Notes: generated from the letters alone by a model not told the origin. 64,000 nt of DNA from Aquila chrysaetos chrysaetos (GCF_900496995.4 NC_044029.1:1-64000); one strand, 5' to 3'; positions 9,595 through 21,100 are shown, numbered from the stretch's first letter. Numbers and translations: made by a program.

Positions 9595-9638
9595 GCGCCA
9601 GATCGGTTTCACCTACGCGCCAGATCGGTTTCACCTAC
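9595..9638. repeat. Two perfect copies of a 22-bp unit
   Basis: The 22-bp unit GCGCCAGATCGGTTTCACCTAC-type sequence at 9595-9616 is repeated exactly at 9617-9638. Its role is unknown. Confidence 0.85.
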
Positions 9639-9699
9639 GCCACGAGTTACCGGTTTCGGTGAATGTAGTTTCTGACGCTTTACACCGAGAACCGCATCT

Positions 9700-11330
9700 C
9701 GATGCCTCGCCCCAGTAAAAACAACCCATCAGTAGAACGCTACAAAAATGCAGTAACACCAATTGCAAACCCACAGCAGCAACAGCTCCAGAATTATTTA
9801 GACCAGGAACACGGGAGAAAAATAAAACAGCTTCATCTCACACACAGGGGAGCGGCAGGCAGAGAAAAGGGTTGGCATTCTGAGCCCTTACAGAAAACGG
9901 GCATTCTCCTTCCATTCCTCAGCCCGTCCGTTAAGGTCTCAATACCGCAACACTGCTCTGGCAACGTCGAGAGTAGGAACAACAGCCCTGCCACTGGACT
10001 CGCCATTGATACATGCTATTTACGTAGGACACATACGCAGAGGGACACCTTTTGCCACACACAACCCTGAACTTCCTAAAAATTTACGTTTACCAAAAAA
10101 AGCCATTTGGAACATATTGCCAAACAACATTTGGCAATAAAGCTTTGACGCGTTTGACACACAAATTTTTGGTCACTTGCTATTTGCTTCCTGTTGCTGC
10201 TGCTGTTCTTCCTTCAGAAATTCTACTTGTAGCCAAGTTATTCACTACTGGTTCAAGCATTTGCCTTCCTGGTATTACCAGCACATTCACAGAGGCAAGT
10301 AACTTAATTGCTCTTCTACAATTATCCAAACAACAATTACAGCCATGAAAGAGAAGGAGAGGTCAGGCAGCAGAAGAGCTCTGCAGGCTGGCACCAGTCA
10401 ATATTGCACTCTTTTAAAAACAAACAACAACAAAACAAAACTGTGACCCTGTATCTTTTTTTTTTTTTATTTTCTTTCAGAGCTCATCCCTGCCTCAGCA
10501 TTTTGTCTTGTCAGAGCATGAAGTGCAGGTGATCTGTACCCTGATGACTTCTGCATGTGATGAATGCCTGTTCAGAAACAGTCCAGATCTGCAAGACTGG
10601 TGTCATTTTTATGGTTTTAATCATCATAACTCAAATTTTATTTACTCACGCATTTGTGAGGAAGCTAATTAACTTTTAGACATTGCCTCTCCTTTTTTTG
10701 GGGGGGTGGGGGAAATGTGTTACAGACTGAAAAAAATTGCGATTCAGAGCTCCAAACCATGAGGGAGTGGTGGAGAAATCAATGAAAGTGAAGACCAACA
10801 GCAGCAATATCAACTGAAAGCTGGCTTTAATTCTGATCACGTACTTAAGCGACTCTCCAAGTCTATGCCTCGGTCCTATGAATGACTAGTCCTTTTTTGG
10901 AAGGACAAACTTTTTTACTTAAAAGTCCTAGACTGAAGACTCCGCTGAACGGCATGGGGATTGTGCCACGGGACAACATGCCATCGACACTCTTAATGGG
11001 GAAGAAGAAAAAAAAATCAAATAAAAATCAAGTTTAAGTACCAGTTTCCATCATGTTTCACTCATGACATTTCTACTGGCATCTAGGTGCACAAAAGTGA
11101 ACTACAGGGACACCACATATTCCTAAAAATTCAGTTACACATAAAAAAGTAAAAGGCTGTTTCCAACTTGCCCATAAAATCCGTACGAACAGAGAGAAGA
11201 GAAACACTCGACCCTAAAGAAGCTAACAGGCAGCTCTGAATTTACCAGACACAAAATTTCGTTCTTTCACCTGAAACAAAAACATATCAAGGGACCAGTT
11301 CAGGAACAGGGCACGATCTGTTAACAGCAA
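9700..11330. other. Spacer without a supportable gene
   Basis: AT-rich single-copy-looking DNA with T and A runs. A plus-strand acceptor-like tract near 10455-10480 followed by 45 open nucleotides and a GTGATC is the best exon-like signal, but it is weak. A minus-strand open stretch at about 10190-10320 has no recognisable similarity. Confidence 0.35.
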
Positions 11331-11399
11331 TTTTTCCATCAGCTTTTCTGCACTAGCAGCAAATTTGCCTTTTCTGTGGGTTTAACGTGGAGCATCTGT

Positions 11400-12990
11400 A
11401 GCGCCCTCGAACTCGCAAGTGTTTCTCTCCGCTCCCCCAGCCCGATACGTGCTATTACCTGAGCAGCAAGCGGAATTACCCACGCGGGATTTTCTTCGTG
11501 TGACGCGGAAGGTGACACTGGGAAAAGAGGAGACAAAGAAATGAACCTGCTTGTCACACCCAGCCAACGGTGAAAAGACAGGGGAGGATTCTGCCGGAAG
11601 GGCTCTGCACCCCGGGAGCTCCGACCGGCCGCTTTCTCTCCCCTTTGCCCGGTACCGAGGGGACGACGAGACCTCGCCTGCGCCCTCTCGCAGCGGGGGC
11701 TGCCCCAGGAGAGCCGGGGGACCCCCACCTCGCTTCTGCCCGCGGGAACGGACCGGGCTAGACCCTCCACGCAGAGAGAGGAGCGTGGCGTGGATTGCAT
11801 CCCCGAGGGAAGAGGCCGGGCTCCCCGCCGGCAGAAGGACGGCTCGCCTCCCTGCTGCTCGGAGCTGCTTGCTGCGGACAGCCCTGCCTGCGCCCGGCCG
11901 CTCTTCGGCCGTGCTGGGAGCGCGGTCCGGCCGACGGACGCTCCAGCGAAAAGACGCTCCAGCTAATCGCGGCTCCTGCTCGTTACAGCCGCAGGTACTT
12001 TCGCCTCTGGCGCACGCACGCTCCAGACAGCGGACACCCCACCTCGTTCCAGCTCCCGCTTGCTACAGTTCTGGCTCGCTGAAGCCCCAGCTCCGCGCTG
12101 AAGCTCCGGCTGATTTCAGCTGCTTCTCTTTACAAGCTCCAGCTATGCGCAACGGTCTGGGCTTTCCACAAGGTTGTATATCAACTGCTGTCAAAACTGG
12201 AGCATTGGGATTAAACATCAGAGTTACACGCCGTATAAACATTAGTTAGTTCGGGCGATTAATTACTTAACAACTATTCTGAGCAGTGCAGAAAGAAGAC
12301 CTGGACTCAAAGAGGGCACGTGGGGTCTGAAAAGCGCCTTTCCCCCCCCAGACCATCGCAGAAGTTGAGTGCGGCCTGCTGCGCGCCGGCCTCCCGAACT
12401 TCGGCGTCCGACACCACCAGACCCCCATCTCCGCGGAGGGTCCACGCACCCTGCCCACCCCCTGCTTCCCCCCGCAGCCCCCAACAACCTCCCACCCGCC
12501 TGCCAAACCAGGCACGCCGGCTTCCGCTTTTGGCCCCCACACCAGCGGACTCGGGGCCCGTTTGGGAGCCAAACACCCCGGCTGCCGAGCCTGTTCTCAA
12601 GGCCCAAAAACGCAGGGCCGGACCTCCGTTTCTGGGCCCAAAGCTGCGCAGCTCGGTCTGTTTCCGAGCCCCAAAATCAGCCGCGCGAGCCTGTCGTCAA
12701 GCCCCGGGAACAGAAAACTCATTCTCCATTTCTGACCCTGCAGCGCCCACGGGCGACGCCGAGCGTAGCCACCCCGCAGCCCTGCACCCCCGGGGCCCCA
12801 TGCGCACTTTTGGGGAGTGCCCGCGACCTGCGGGGGCCCGGCCCCACGCCTCTGCGGGGCAGCCCCAGCACAGGCAGGGCGTCGCTTTGCGATTGCCCTT
12901 CCAGGCTTTATTTCCCCGCCATCGCCGGCACGGCCAGGCCCCCACCCCAAACCCCCGAGCCGAAGCACCCCCGCGGGTAGCCGGGCCCAG
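11400..12990. promoter_or_regulatory. CpG-rich region inside the inverted-repeat spacer
   Basis: GC- and CpG-dense sequence with GC-box-like elements. The stretch 11940-12150 repeats a decayed GCTCCAGCT-type motif. Around 12587 and 12686 a GAGCCTGTTCTCAAGGCC-type block recurs about 100 bp apart. Long open frames on both strands reflect the lack of AT-rich stops rather than coding. A CpG-island promoter is possible, but no transcript structure can be shown. Confidence 0.4.
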
Positions 12991-14296
12991 CCACCCGGAA
13001 AACAAGAAAACCAAAGAGGGAACAAGACAGAGAACGTGGGGAAAGGCAAGGAGAAGGACGCAGAAACAGAGAGTGCGGGCGAGGGATAGGGAGCAGGACA
13101 GACAGATGGAGCAAGGAAGGAAAAAAGGATGGGAGGCAGAACCAAGGGAAAGAGAGACAAGGACGGGGAGCAGGACAAAGGGACGGAAGAGAAAAAAAAA
13201 ATAGCGACGGGCTGCAGGACAGAGATGAAGGGATTAAATAGACACAGGGAGCACGACAGAAGGACAGAGAGAGACAAAAGGGACAAAGAGCAGGCCAGCA
13301 TCAGAGGGGAAAAAAACCAACTGCGATGGGCAGTGGGAGAGATACGGGAAAAGAAAAAAATACTGAGGAACAGAAAAAAGAAAGAAGAGACAGCTAGCTG
13401 GACAGGGGACACAGTTAGAAAGGACAGGAGAGGGAATGGGGCAGAGAGAGACAGACAGAAAAGGGAGCGAAAGAAAGCAAGGCAGAGGGACAGCAGGGCG
13501 GGGCAGGGGGGAAGGGAGAGGGGTCTGGACAGAGGTGGAGAAATGAGCAGCAGGGACAGAGGAAAAGAGACAGAAAGAGGGACAGGGAACATGGCAGAGA
13601 AGGACAAATCAGGACAGCGGCAGGACGCAGATAAAAAACTGGGACAGTCCTCAGAACAGAGAGGAATACGAATACGAGTAGGGAGCGGGACAAAGGGATA
13701 CAGCGAGAAAAGACGGGACAGGAAGCAAGACAGAGCGACAGACAAGAACAATGAGAGAGAGAGAGAGACCGTGAGAAGCACAGGGGGGTGGGGAATTTAG
13801 AAAGAGAGGTATCAGGAGCCCTGCAGAGAGAGGGAGGGTGAATAAAAAAGGGGCAGGAAGCAGCACAAAGGGTCAGAGAGAGCAAGAGATGAACAGGAAG
13901 GAGGACGGGGACAGTGAGATCCAGAATGACAAAAATAAACAGCAACAGCGAGCAAGACAAAGGGATAGAGAGAGAAAGTAGGAAGACGAGAGATAGGAAG
14001 GCAAGGACACAGAGCAGCACGTACAGGTGCAGAGAGGAAAAGAACACCAGGGAAAAGGCCAGAGAAACTGGGAGGCGGGGAAAGAGGCGGATGCAGATCA
14101 GGACAAGGAGATGAAAAAGGAAAAAAAAGCGACTGGCCGCAGGACAAAGTGGGGGGGGGGGGGGGGAGAGGGAGAGGGAGCAGGACAAGAACGCAGAGAG
14201 AAAAAGGAAGGGGGGCAGTCGAACGAGAGAGAGAGGGGGAGAGGAAGAGGGAGCAGGACAAGAGAATAGCCAGAAGAGGAGAGGTACAGGGAAGCA
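12990..14296 (+). repeat. 1.3-kb purine-rich minisatellite
   Basis: The plus strand consists almost wholly of A and G with periodic C. It is built from variants of GGGAGCAGGACAAAGGGA followed by AGAGAGAGAAA. Instances of the core lie near 13090, 13165, 13246, 13680, 13853, 13940, 14176 and 14248. Spacing is irregular, so the array is old. A G run lies near 14149-14166. Long open frames on both strands are a composition effect. Confidence 0.75.
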
Positions 14297-15600
14297 AAAA
14301 AAAAAAAAAAAAAAAAAAACCACCCCAAACCAAACCCCCAAACGTCACAGCAGCATGGGAAAGCGAGGGGGCCAGGAGAGGGGGAGGGAGGGACCTGGAT
14401 GCACAAGAGGAGCGACAGGGCCCCGAGGGCCCAGGACTCACCACAGCTCTCGCTCTTGGAGCTGCCAGGAGACCTTGCCAGCTCAGACGCTTCTTTCTCC
14501 TTCTCTCCTCCCTTCCTCTTCTGTAACTCCAGTCGCTTGGCTGTCCTCCACATAACGGAACACGCCAGCGTCTCACGGCTCTTACGAGATGAGGCCTCCT
14601 AGACACGTAGCCTCGCTCGCTCGCTACGTGGCCGTACCCCGCTGCCGGTCATGCATATGGACCCTGGCGGTCTGACCTGCTGTGGACTACGAGGAGGGAT
14701 CCTCCCACACCCGGAGAGGCAGGCTCTCTCTTGCCTGCAGCGGGAGGCAGCTGCCGGCCAGTCGGCCTTCCGTTTCTTCTTCTTTACCCTTCTGTGGCCT
14801 CTCCAGCTTCAGCAGCTCCTGCCCACAGCCAGTAAGCGCTCCGCCTGTCCCTCTGCGCTCCCGCGCCGCGAGGAGAGGGAGACCAGGCAGAGACAGCCCA
14901 CGCAAGCCTGAGGCTGCTGCTTTCAACGGCATCCCCGGGGGACGAACGGACAACCGCACCCACAGCGTGGCCTCTGGGAGAGGGAAAGAGGCAGCAGTGA
15001 CCGTTATTACCGCAGCTCGACCCTGGCCGGAGCCCCCTCCTTCCGCAGGGGCTTCCGCAGACGCCGCTCGTTCCCCGCGCCGCTGCTAGCGGCACCCACG
15101 TTGAGGGAGACTCGAGAACACCGCAGGGCCGGCTTGCTGCCCTCACGACAGGGCTCGGGGGCTGCCTGAGGCCACAGCACAGGCTTCAGGGGAGGGGCTG
15201 GAGCTAGGGGCAGCCGCACGGCCCGAGCGGGGCCGGGGGAGGCGCCCGCTGGCCGCGCCTGGGGGGTGCGCGCCTCCGTCCCCTCTTCCCTTCTACCGGC
15301 TCTCGGGGAACTCCCCGGCGCTGCCCTGGCCCGGCTCGCCTCCGGCGGACCGGGAGCCTGCCGCGGTGGCCGCTTCGCAGCTCCCCGTCCCGGCAGCCCC
15401 GGGCGGCCAGCGGGCAGGAGGCACCCCCCGCCCCGGCCCCCGCCCTCGCCCCCGCCGGAGGGGATCGCTCGCCTCACCCGCGGTACCGGCGCTCGCCCGC
15501 TGCCGCCGAGACCCGCACCCTGCGCGCCGCCACGCTGCTCCCGGGGACCGCGCATGCGCCGGAGGGGCCGGAGCCGGCGCGCGAACGCCGGGCTGTGCCA
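14270..15600 (-). repeat. Right arm of the long inverted repeat (CpG-rich)
   Basis: The reverse complement of this arm matches 1690-2965. It begins on its inner side with an A run at 14297-14320, the partner of the T run at 2897-2934. Its outer end reaches the final unit of the tandem array, including a GCGCATGCGC palindrome at 15550-15559. The junction with ordinary sequence lies near 15610. CpG density is high from about 14640 to 15610. Confidence 0.75.
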
Positions 15601-15960
15601 CGCGCTGGACCGCGCGCTACGTGTCGATCAGCAATGGAGTAATCGCTCGTTTCAAGCTTTGGAGGAAGGTCCCATAAAAGCAACACAGGGCTGGAAAATG
15701 CTTTCCACACTCATATATGTGCCTCAGCCAGCTGGACAATTCAGACCTGCAGCGTATGCCTGTGTGTCGTGGGATGCAGAAGGATTGCTGGAGCTCAGCT
15801 TTCACGCCCCCATCCTCTCAGCTCATAAGTTATCCCCACTGTCATTACTGATATATTTTGAGCAGTGTCCTTAGCAGAAGCTAAGTTCTAAATGAATGGC
15901 AGATGCAGATGGCCCTTTTATCCCACTGCCTAGGTCCAATTAAACACAAATATAACATAC

Positions 15961-17161
15961 CTGTTTGTTGTTGGTCATGGTGTCATTCAAAGGTGGAATG
16001 TCAAGAACTTCAAATGTGTTAATTGTTCTCTGCTGTATATCTTTCTCACAGGCATCAAACAGCTTCTGCAGCACAAAGACAACAGCTGATTACAGCAGCA
16101 ATGACAGTGAAATGACAGGTGTATCGTGGAAAGCATGTGCTGAAACCTCATCTGCATTAGAGTAAATTGTAGAGCCACTAATTGACTGAAATACATCTTC
16201 CATATCTGGGAAAGAAACTGTTTAATTGAGCTGTTTGCATGCTGAAGTCTGTTCTTTGGCATCTCTGGGGCCTTATCATAACAAACAATGCTAATAATGG
16301 CCTCATCACACGTGCCCTGGTCATGTACCCTGATCTGCGCTCCAAGACAAACCTGTTTCAGAGGCAGCTCATGCCTGGCCATAACAATGGAGTCAAACGG
16401 GAGAATGAAAATTTGGTCTGTCCTGCAGGACAGAGCTGTGATAACCAAGGCTTGAATATGCTTCAGTGACAGTTGCAGAAACATTTGTGATTTTGCCCTC
16501 ATATATATTCTTAATATTAAGAGTCACATTACCTGTGGCAGCTCTCCAGAAATCGTAGTTGAGTATCACCAGAATCAGACCAAACTCTTTTCTTGCTGCC
16601 CATCCATCCATCAGGGGAAGAAAGAAATAATAAACCGCATTACAGTCAGTATGCAAGTATCCTTTAAAGTCCTAAGAAATGCACAAACTAAACTTCCTTC
16701 CTCCAATTCCTGATCAGCCCATAGGGAAAAAAAATGTAGAGACCAAAACTTCTCAAGGCTGTGCTTTGCCAGGTGGGTGGTTTGTGATTCTATGAGTCAG
16801 TACCAACAGTGTAAATAAAATACTCTGAAAGTGTAAGCTCTCCATGTTATATGGTGCAGATCAAACAGCTTCTGTAAATTGGCTCTGGGTTCCCAATATA
16901 TCCTGGACAAAATTTGTTGCTAACTCGGAGCCCTCCTTGTGTCTGGCTTATTTGTAATCTTCTGTCCAACCTGTCCTAGCATACACCAGCTACAGCTGAT
17001 CGTCAGGGGCCACGCTAAACACTGTAATTTCTGATCACCAGACTCACCTTATTTCTGTTTTCACCTGTTCTAGCCTTTCTGTCAGATCCTGCTATAAGGC
17101 CTCCAGCCTTGCAGTCTTGTCTCCACAGGCTGATGGTTGCCACGAGGTGTCAAATGTTTGT
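15961..17161 (-). pseudogene. Unrecognised multi-exon gene or pseudogene, four candidate exons
   Basis: Four minus-strand segments have GT-AG boundaries and join without frame breaks. Exon 1 is 17048-17161 (acceptor CCTGAG, donor GTGAGT), exon 2 is 16533-16595 (donor GTAATG), exon 3 is 16353-16422 (donor GTTTGT), and exon 4 is 15961-16065 (donor GTATGT). The phases agree at every junction (2/2, 2/2, 0/0). Exon 1 reads QTFDTSWQP, then a heptad-like TARLEAL and QDLTERLEQVKTEI, a coiled-coil-like composition. It carries one in-frame TAG at 17092-17094. Exon 3 contains FDSIVMARHELPLKQ and exon 4 KLFDACEKDIQQRTINTF. I do not recognise the family. The stop makes a decayed gene likely, though a sequencing error or altered splicing is possible. 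The solo LTR at 17417 lies just upstream. Confidence 0.45.
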
Positions 17162-17416
17162 CTCAGGAAAAAAGAAAAGGGAATTCTTAAAATGAAGGGA
17201 AAAAAGATCACATACTCTAAACAGATACCTTATAGAAGTCCTGTGAGCAGAGGCCCCATGGCTATATCCATGCTAGCAAATTAGTCGGAGCTAGGTTAGA
17301 GGCTCCAGGGCACACAATAGCCCCGCATACACATGGACACAGTTTTGGCACAAGTGAGCTATCAGTCCCGCAGGTGATGCCTGTTGAGAGGACTTCACAG
17401 GCCCAGGTTTGCCAAA
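17162..17416. other. Presumed intron or flank of the unrecognised gene
   Basis: No further exon could be supported between the first candidate exon and the solo LTR. Confidence 0.35.
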
Positions 17417-18014
17417 TGCCATGGTTTAACTCCAGCCGGCAACTAAGCACCACACGGCACCTCACTCCTCCCTCTCCAGTGGGATGGGGAAGAGAATCGG
17501 AAGAATAAAAGTGAGAAAAATTGTGGGTTGAGATAAAGACAGTTTAATAGGTAAAGCAAAAGTCACACGCACAAACAAAGCAAAACAAGGAATTCACTCC
17601 CCACTTCCTATGGGCAGGCAGGTGTTCAGCCATCTCCAGGAAAGCAGGGCTCCATCACGTCAAACGGTGACTTGGGAAGACAAATGCTGTAACTCTGAAC
17701 GTCCCCCCTTCCTTCTCCTTCCCCCAGGGCTATATGCTGAGCATGACGTCCTATGGTCTGGGATAGCCCTTGGGTCAGTTGGGGTCAGCTGTCCCGGCTG
17801 TGTCCCCTAACGACTCCTTGTGCCCCCCCCCCCAGCCTCCTCGCTGCTGGGGTGGGGTGAGAAGCAGAAAAGGCCTTGGCTCTGTGTAAGCACTGCTCAG
17901 CAGTAACTAAAACATCCCTGTGTTATCTACACTGTTTTCAGCACAAATCCAAAACATAGCCTCATACTAGCTACTGTGAAGAAAATTAACACTATTCCAG
18001 CCAAAACCAGCACA
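17417..18014 (-). mobile_element. Solo LTR with exact 5-bp target duplication
   Basis: On the minus strand the element begins TGTGCTGGTTTTGGCTGG and ends TTAAACCATGGCA. It is flanked by an exact 5-bp duplication, CCAAA at 17412-17416 and CCAAA at 18015-18019. Internally it has a TATA-like GCATATAGC near 17735, an ATTAAA polyadenylation-type signal near 17550 and a C run near 17827-17836. Five-base duplications are typical of ERV1- and ERVL-type retroviral integration. No coding sequence remains, as expected after recombination between two LTRs. Confidence 0.9.
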
Positions 18015-18019
18015 CCAAA

Positions 18020-19180
18020 AACAGAAGGAGGGTTTGAGCAGCCATTAGGGTGGATGAATTGGGCAAGATACAGGGACAACTCCTGAAAAACAAGCTCAAC
18101 CCAGACCTGCAGAGTGTGGGCAACAGCAAATGCAGGTGGCTGTTCTGCTGAAACCAACTTTGCAACGTACGGGTGTGGGGTTTTTTTAATAGAGAAGAAC
18201 AAAGCTCTATGTTCTCAAGGTAATTTTTTATTTCTACAACTGCTCTGTGTCATGTTTCCTAATGAAGATCCCAAATACCAACTATTATTGCAGACACAAT
18301 CCCAGGTTGAGGTGCTCTTGCAGCTCGGATACAGGTGGAACGGACAGCAAGCTCCTTCCTGCAACCAGGCAACATCAGAGAAACCCTAAGCATGAGGCTT
18401 CACCATAAGTTTATGCTAATGCAAGTCTTCACAGCTGCTGCAAGGGCCTGTCCTGCTTCCCTCTCTCAGCACCTCCTCTCTTCTCTCCCCCTGAAACAGA
18501 TTTTGGTTTTGTTTACTTGGATGGATTCCTTTCCAGTTAAATCATTTCATTTCCAGTCTATCACTGCGGACACTTTTTTTTTTCCTTTAAACTCAACAAT
18601 CCAGTATAAAATCTGCATTTAAGTCAGGCTTTCCCTGCAAAACTGATGAGCTTAGAGACCAAGTCCCTGAAGTCCAGGATCTGTTACACTATTTATATCG
18701 TTCTTTCCAATTTTGCTACCTCTTACATCGATTTAAGATCTGCCTGACCATTTGGAGCTGAACTTGAGCTGAATTTGAGGAAATTAACCATCCCTGTGAT
18801 GGATAGGAAGGATAGGAAGTAGAAAACAGAGCTTTTACTGAAATATTTCACAGTCAGGAAATGTTTCCAGTCCTTCATCGCAACACCCCAAGGGACTTCG
18901 TAGAAGTATCCAGACCTTCCAAGGTTAAACTTGGTAAGTTTAGCCAGAGATACCCCCTGTGCAACCTACCTGCTGCCTTCTGCAGTCATCTCTCTAGGAT
19001 CAGCACCCTTACACAGTCCTTCAAACACCCCCATTCTGCTGAAGGAAGAAAACTCGGGTGTATCCATGTGTTTACAGCAGCAGAAAATATTTGCCGAAAT
19101 GAGTGGCAGCACAGGGGACTCTGCTGCCAGGAGCACAGGAAGCTACTGCAAGTGTCAGGCACTTTTGTGCTTTCACAAAG
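18020..19180. other. Spacer without a supportable gene
   Basis: Open frames here lack splice context and similarity. One weak minus-strand acceptor-like site lies near 18380, followed by a short open stretch. Confidence 0.35.
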
Positions 19181-19192
19181 GAGCTTTTCTGC

Positions 19193-19346
19193 TATAAATA
19201 ACAGAAACAAGCCCTTCCTTTTTACAGGAAAAGGCACTATTTTCTTTGCGCTGTATCTAGTACCACACCTCCCTCCAGCCAATAAAGTCGAGGGAGGGGA
19301 GGAGGGCTTCACCCTGCAATATCAGCCAGAGCAGTTTCAGTTTCAC
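19193..19346 (+). promoter_or_regulatory. Putative promoter: TATA, CCAAT and ISRE-like elements
   Basis: TATAAATA lies at 19193-19200, CCAAT at about 19277 and AGTTTCAGTTTCAC at 19333-19346. The last fits the interferon-stimulated response element pattern AGTTTCNNTTTC and lies 56 bp upstream of the HSPA12-like ATG. Whether the TATA or a later start site is used is unknown; if the TATA is used, the ISRE would fall in the 5' UTR. Confidence 0.4.
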
Positions 19347-19401
19347 CCCAGTCCCATCTGTTTACTCCTCTGTAGCTCCCCAAGCCGCATTACCATCAGC
19401 C

Positions 19402-19667
19402 ATGGCCAGCAAGTCAGTCTTCATTGTTGCTATAGATTTTGGCATGTCCTACAGTGGGTGCTGTTTTTCCCTTGCTCCAGGTACAGACCAAGTCTGCCAG
19501 GTGTACTGGGGAACAGAGGAAGGGCTCAAGACCCCAAAGATGCCCATGTGCATCTTGTTCAACCAGAAGTTCAGGAAGTTTGGCTGTGATGCTGTGATGA
19601 AGTACAAGAGCCTGCCCTCCAGAGAAGGTGACAATTGGTACTTCTTCCGGAAATTCAAGATGAAGCT
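19402..19667 (+). pseudogene. Orphan HSPA12-type first coding exon
   Basis: The open frame from ATG 19402 encodes an HSP70-like ATPase N-terminus of the HSPA12 type. It has VAIDFGMSYSGCCFS (phosphate loop of the actin/HSP70 fold), PKMPMCILFNQKFRKFG, and WYFFRKFKMKL, which match the order of the HSPA12A/B N-terminus. The usual DFGTSYSG has Met in place of Thr. A GTAGGT donor at 19668 gives a phase-2 exon end; without splicing, a TAG follows at once. I found no further HSPA12 exons before the globin gene. It is therefore either a relic or the first exon of a gene whose remaining exons are lost or too diverged to see. HSPA12 proteins normally exceed 600 residues. Confidence 0.55.
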
Positions 19668-19679
19668 GTAGGTTGAATG

Positions 19680-21100
19680 GTTACTGCTAATGAGAGTCAG
19701 AACTATTCATTTATTTGAGGAGTGGGGGTTAGAGGAATTGGTGAAAAAGGGCTGAGTAAATCTGGTTGATGAGGATGAGTGAATGGAAATCAAAGAGCAT
19801 TTTGATGAACTGAAGAAATGATTTATTTTCCTTAATTAGCCAAAGGTTTCACGGACCCTTCCTTTATGATGCTGTTCATTATCTAAAGACAATAAAACCT
19901 GACTGCACACCTTGGTGAAGCCAAATACTTGTTCTTAATGAAAAGCTGCCCTCAGTCCTCAACAGGGAACAAGTGAAGCTTCCTGCAATTCAAAGGAGGT
20001 GGGCAACCTCGAGATCACCATGTTTTATACCTCCCTCTACCTTGTCTCTCCCCCCGCCAAACGGTATGCTGAAGCTAATTTAAAGGTGGCTAGCTGTGAG
20101 AATGCAACCACCACTTTCCTTCTGCCCCGGGGTCTCAGTCTGGTTTTGCTCAGCATGCCGCACATTTCCCCCTCGTGCCTGTTCCTTCCCTCCTCTAAAC
20201 CATCCTAAACAATACAAGGTTTTGTCTGCACTCGGCATCCAGCAGCAGCAGCAGTTCCCCAAGCCCCTTAGCCTTTATTTCATGTGCATGCCCTGGACTT
20301 AACCAGAACATTCCTACCAGAGGTTAAGCCCAGGCGCCGCGTGGATAATCCAAGATTTTTTTTGCCTCTGGTTCCAAGTGACCAACCATGACGATAATGG
20401 GCCCGTAGGTGCTGTCTGCATCTCACCCTGGCCCTTCTCCTGCCCCTTATCTCTCTCCCTCCCAGGCAGGTAGGGCTTAGGGATAGGACAGAGATCCCAG
20501 CTGCAAGCCAGAAGGATTAGGGTAGCGAAAAGCCTGTGCTCCTGACCTGGCTGTCCTGCACCATTTATCTCTTGCGTTAAAATGACGTGGCTTTCCAGGG
20601 CACTGCAGCCACGGATGCTGTGCCCATGCTGCCGTCACCATCCCCACAATGCTGTCATTTTGGGCTGGCAATGCGTCCCACTCGCCAAGTACCAAGGCCA
20701 GGAGCAGCTGCAGGGTAGGCCTCTGCTAAACCATAGAGCTAGGGGGAAAGCAGTGACCGTGGCACAACAGCAGGACTGGAGAGAGTTGCTGGAGCTGGAA
20801 ACGGGATTGTTGGACTGAAGGACCAAGAAGTGCTGGGAAGAGGGGACAGCAGGGCACCATGCTGCCCACAGCACAGCAGTAGTCTTGGGAGCAAACCAGG
20901 AAAATTAGTGCTTGGGCAAGGATCACCTTCAGAAAAGAGAAGCCAAGCACTGGCCTTGGCAGGGGTGAGAGGGGAGGAGAGCTGATATTTTTCTTCCCCA
21001 CTGAAAACTCCCTTTTTTCCCTTCTCTCCTCAGACAGCGAGATCTTTGCTCTGGCACCTGATGCCATGGCGAGAATGCTAGTCCTCCCTCCTCATGTGGT
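19680..21100. other. Spacer between the HSPA12-like exon and globin E
   Basis: No exon could be supported. HSPA12 downstream exon sequences were looked for and not found. A short CAG run lies near 20242-20254. Confidence 0.4.

Noticed and set aside
11339..11800. 153-codon minus-strand open frame in CpG-rich DNA
   Set aside because: No recognisable domain, and it sits in a region where open frames arise from composition. It may contain a first exon, but nothing supports one.
12320..14606. Long open frames on both strands of the C-rich and purine-rich tracts
   Set aside because: They are low-complexity translations (Arg/Lys/Glu-rich or Leu/Ser/Pro-rich) of the minisatellite, with no family similarity.
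16739..16800. A CR1 3' end suggested by GTGATTCTATGAG
   Set aside because: Only one octamer-like unit is present and no CR1 body precedes it.
18861..19589. 242-codon plus-strand open frame
   Set aside because: It overlaps the HSPA12-like exon in another frame and has no coherent similarity.
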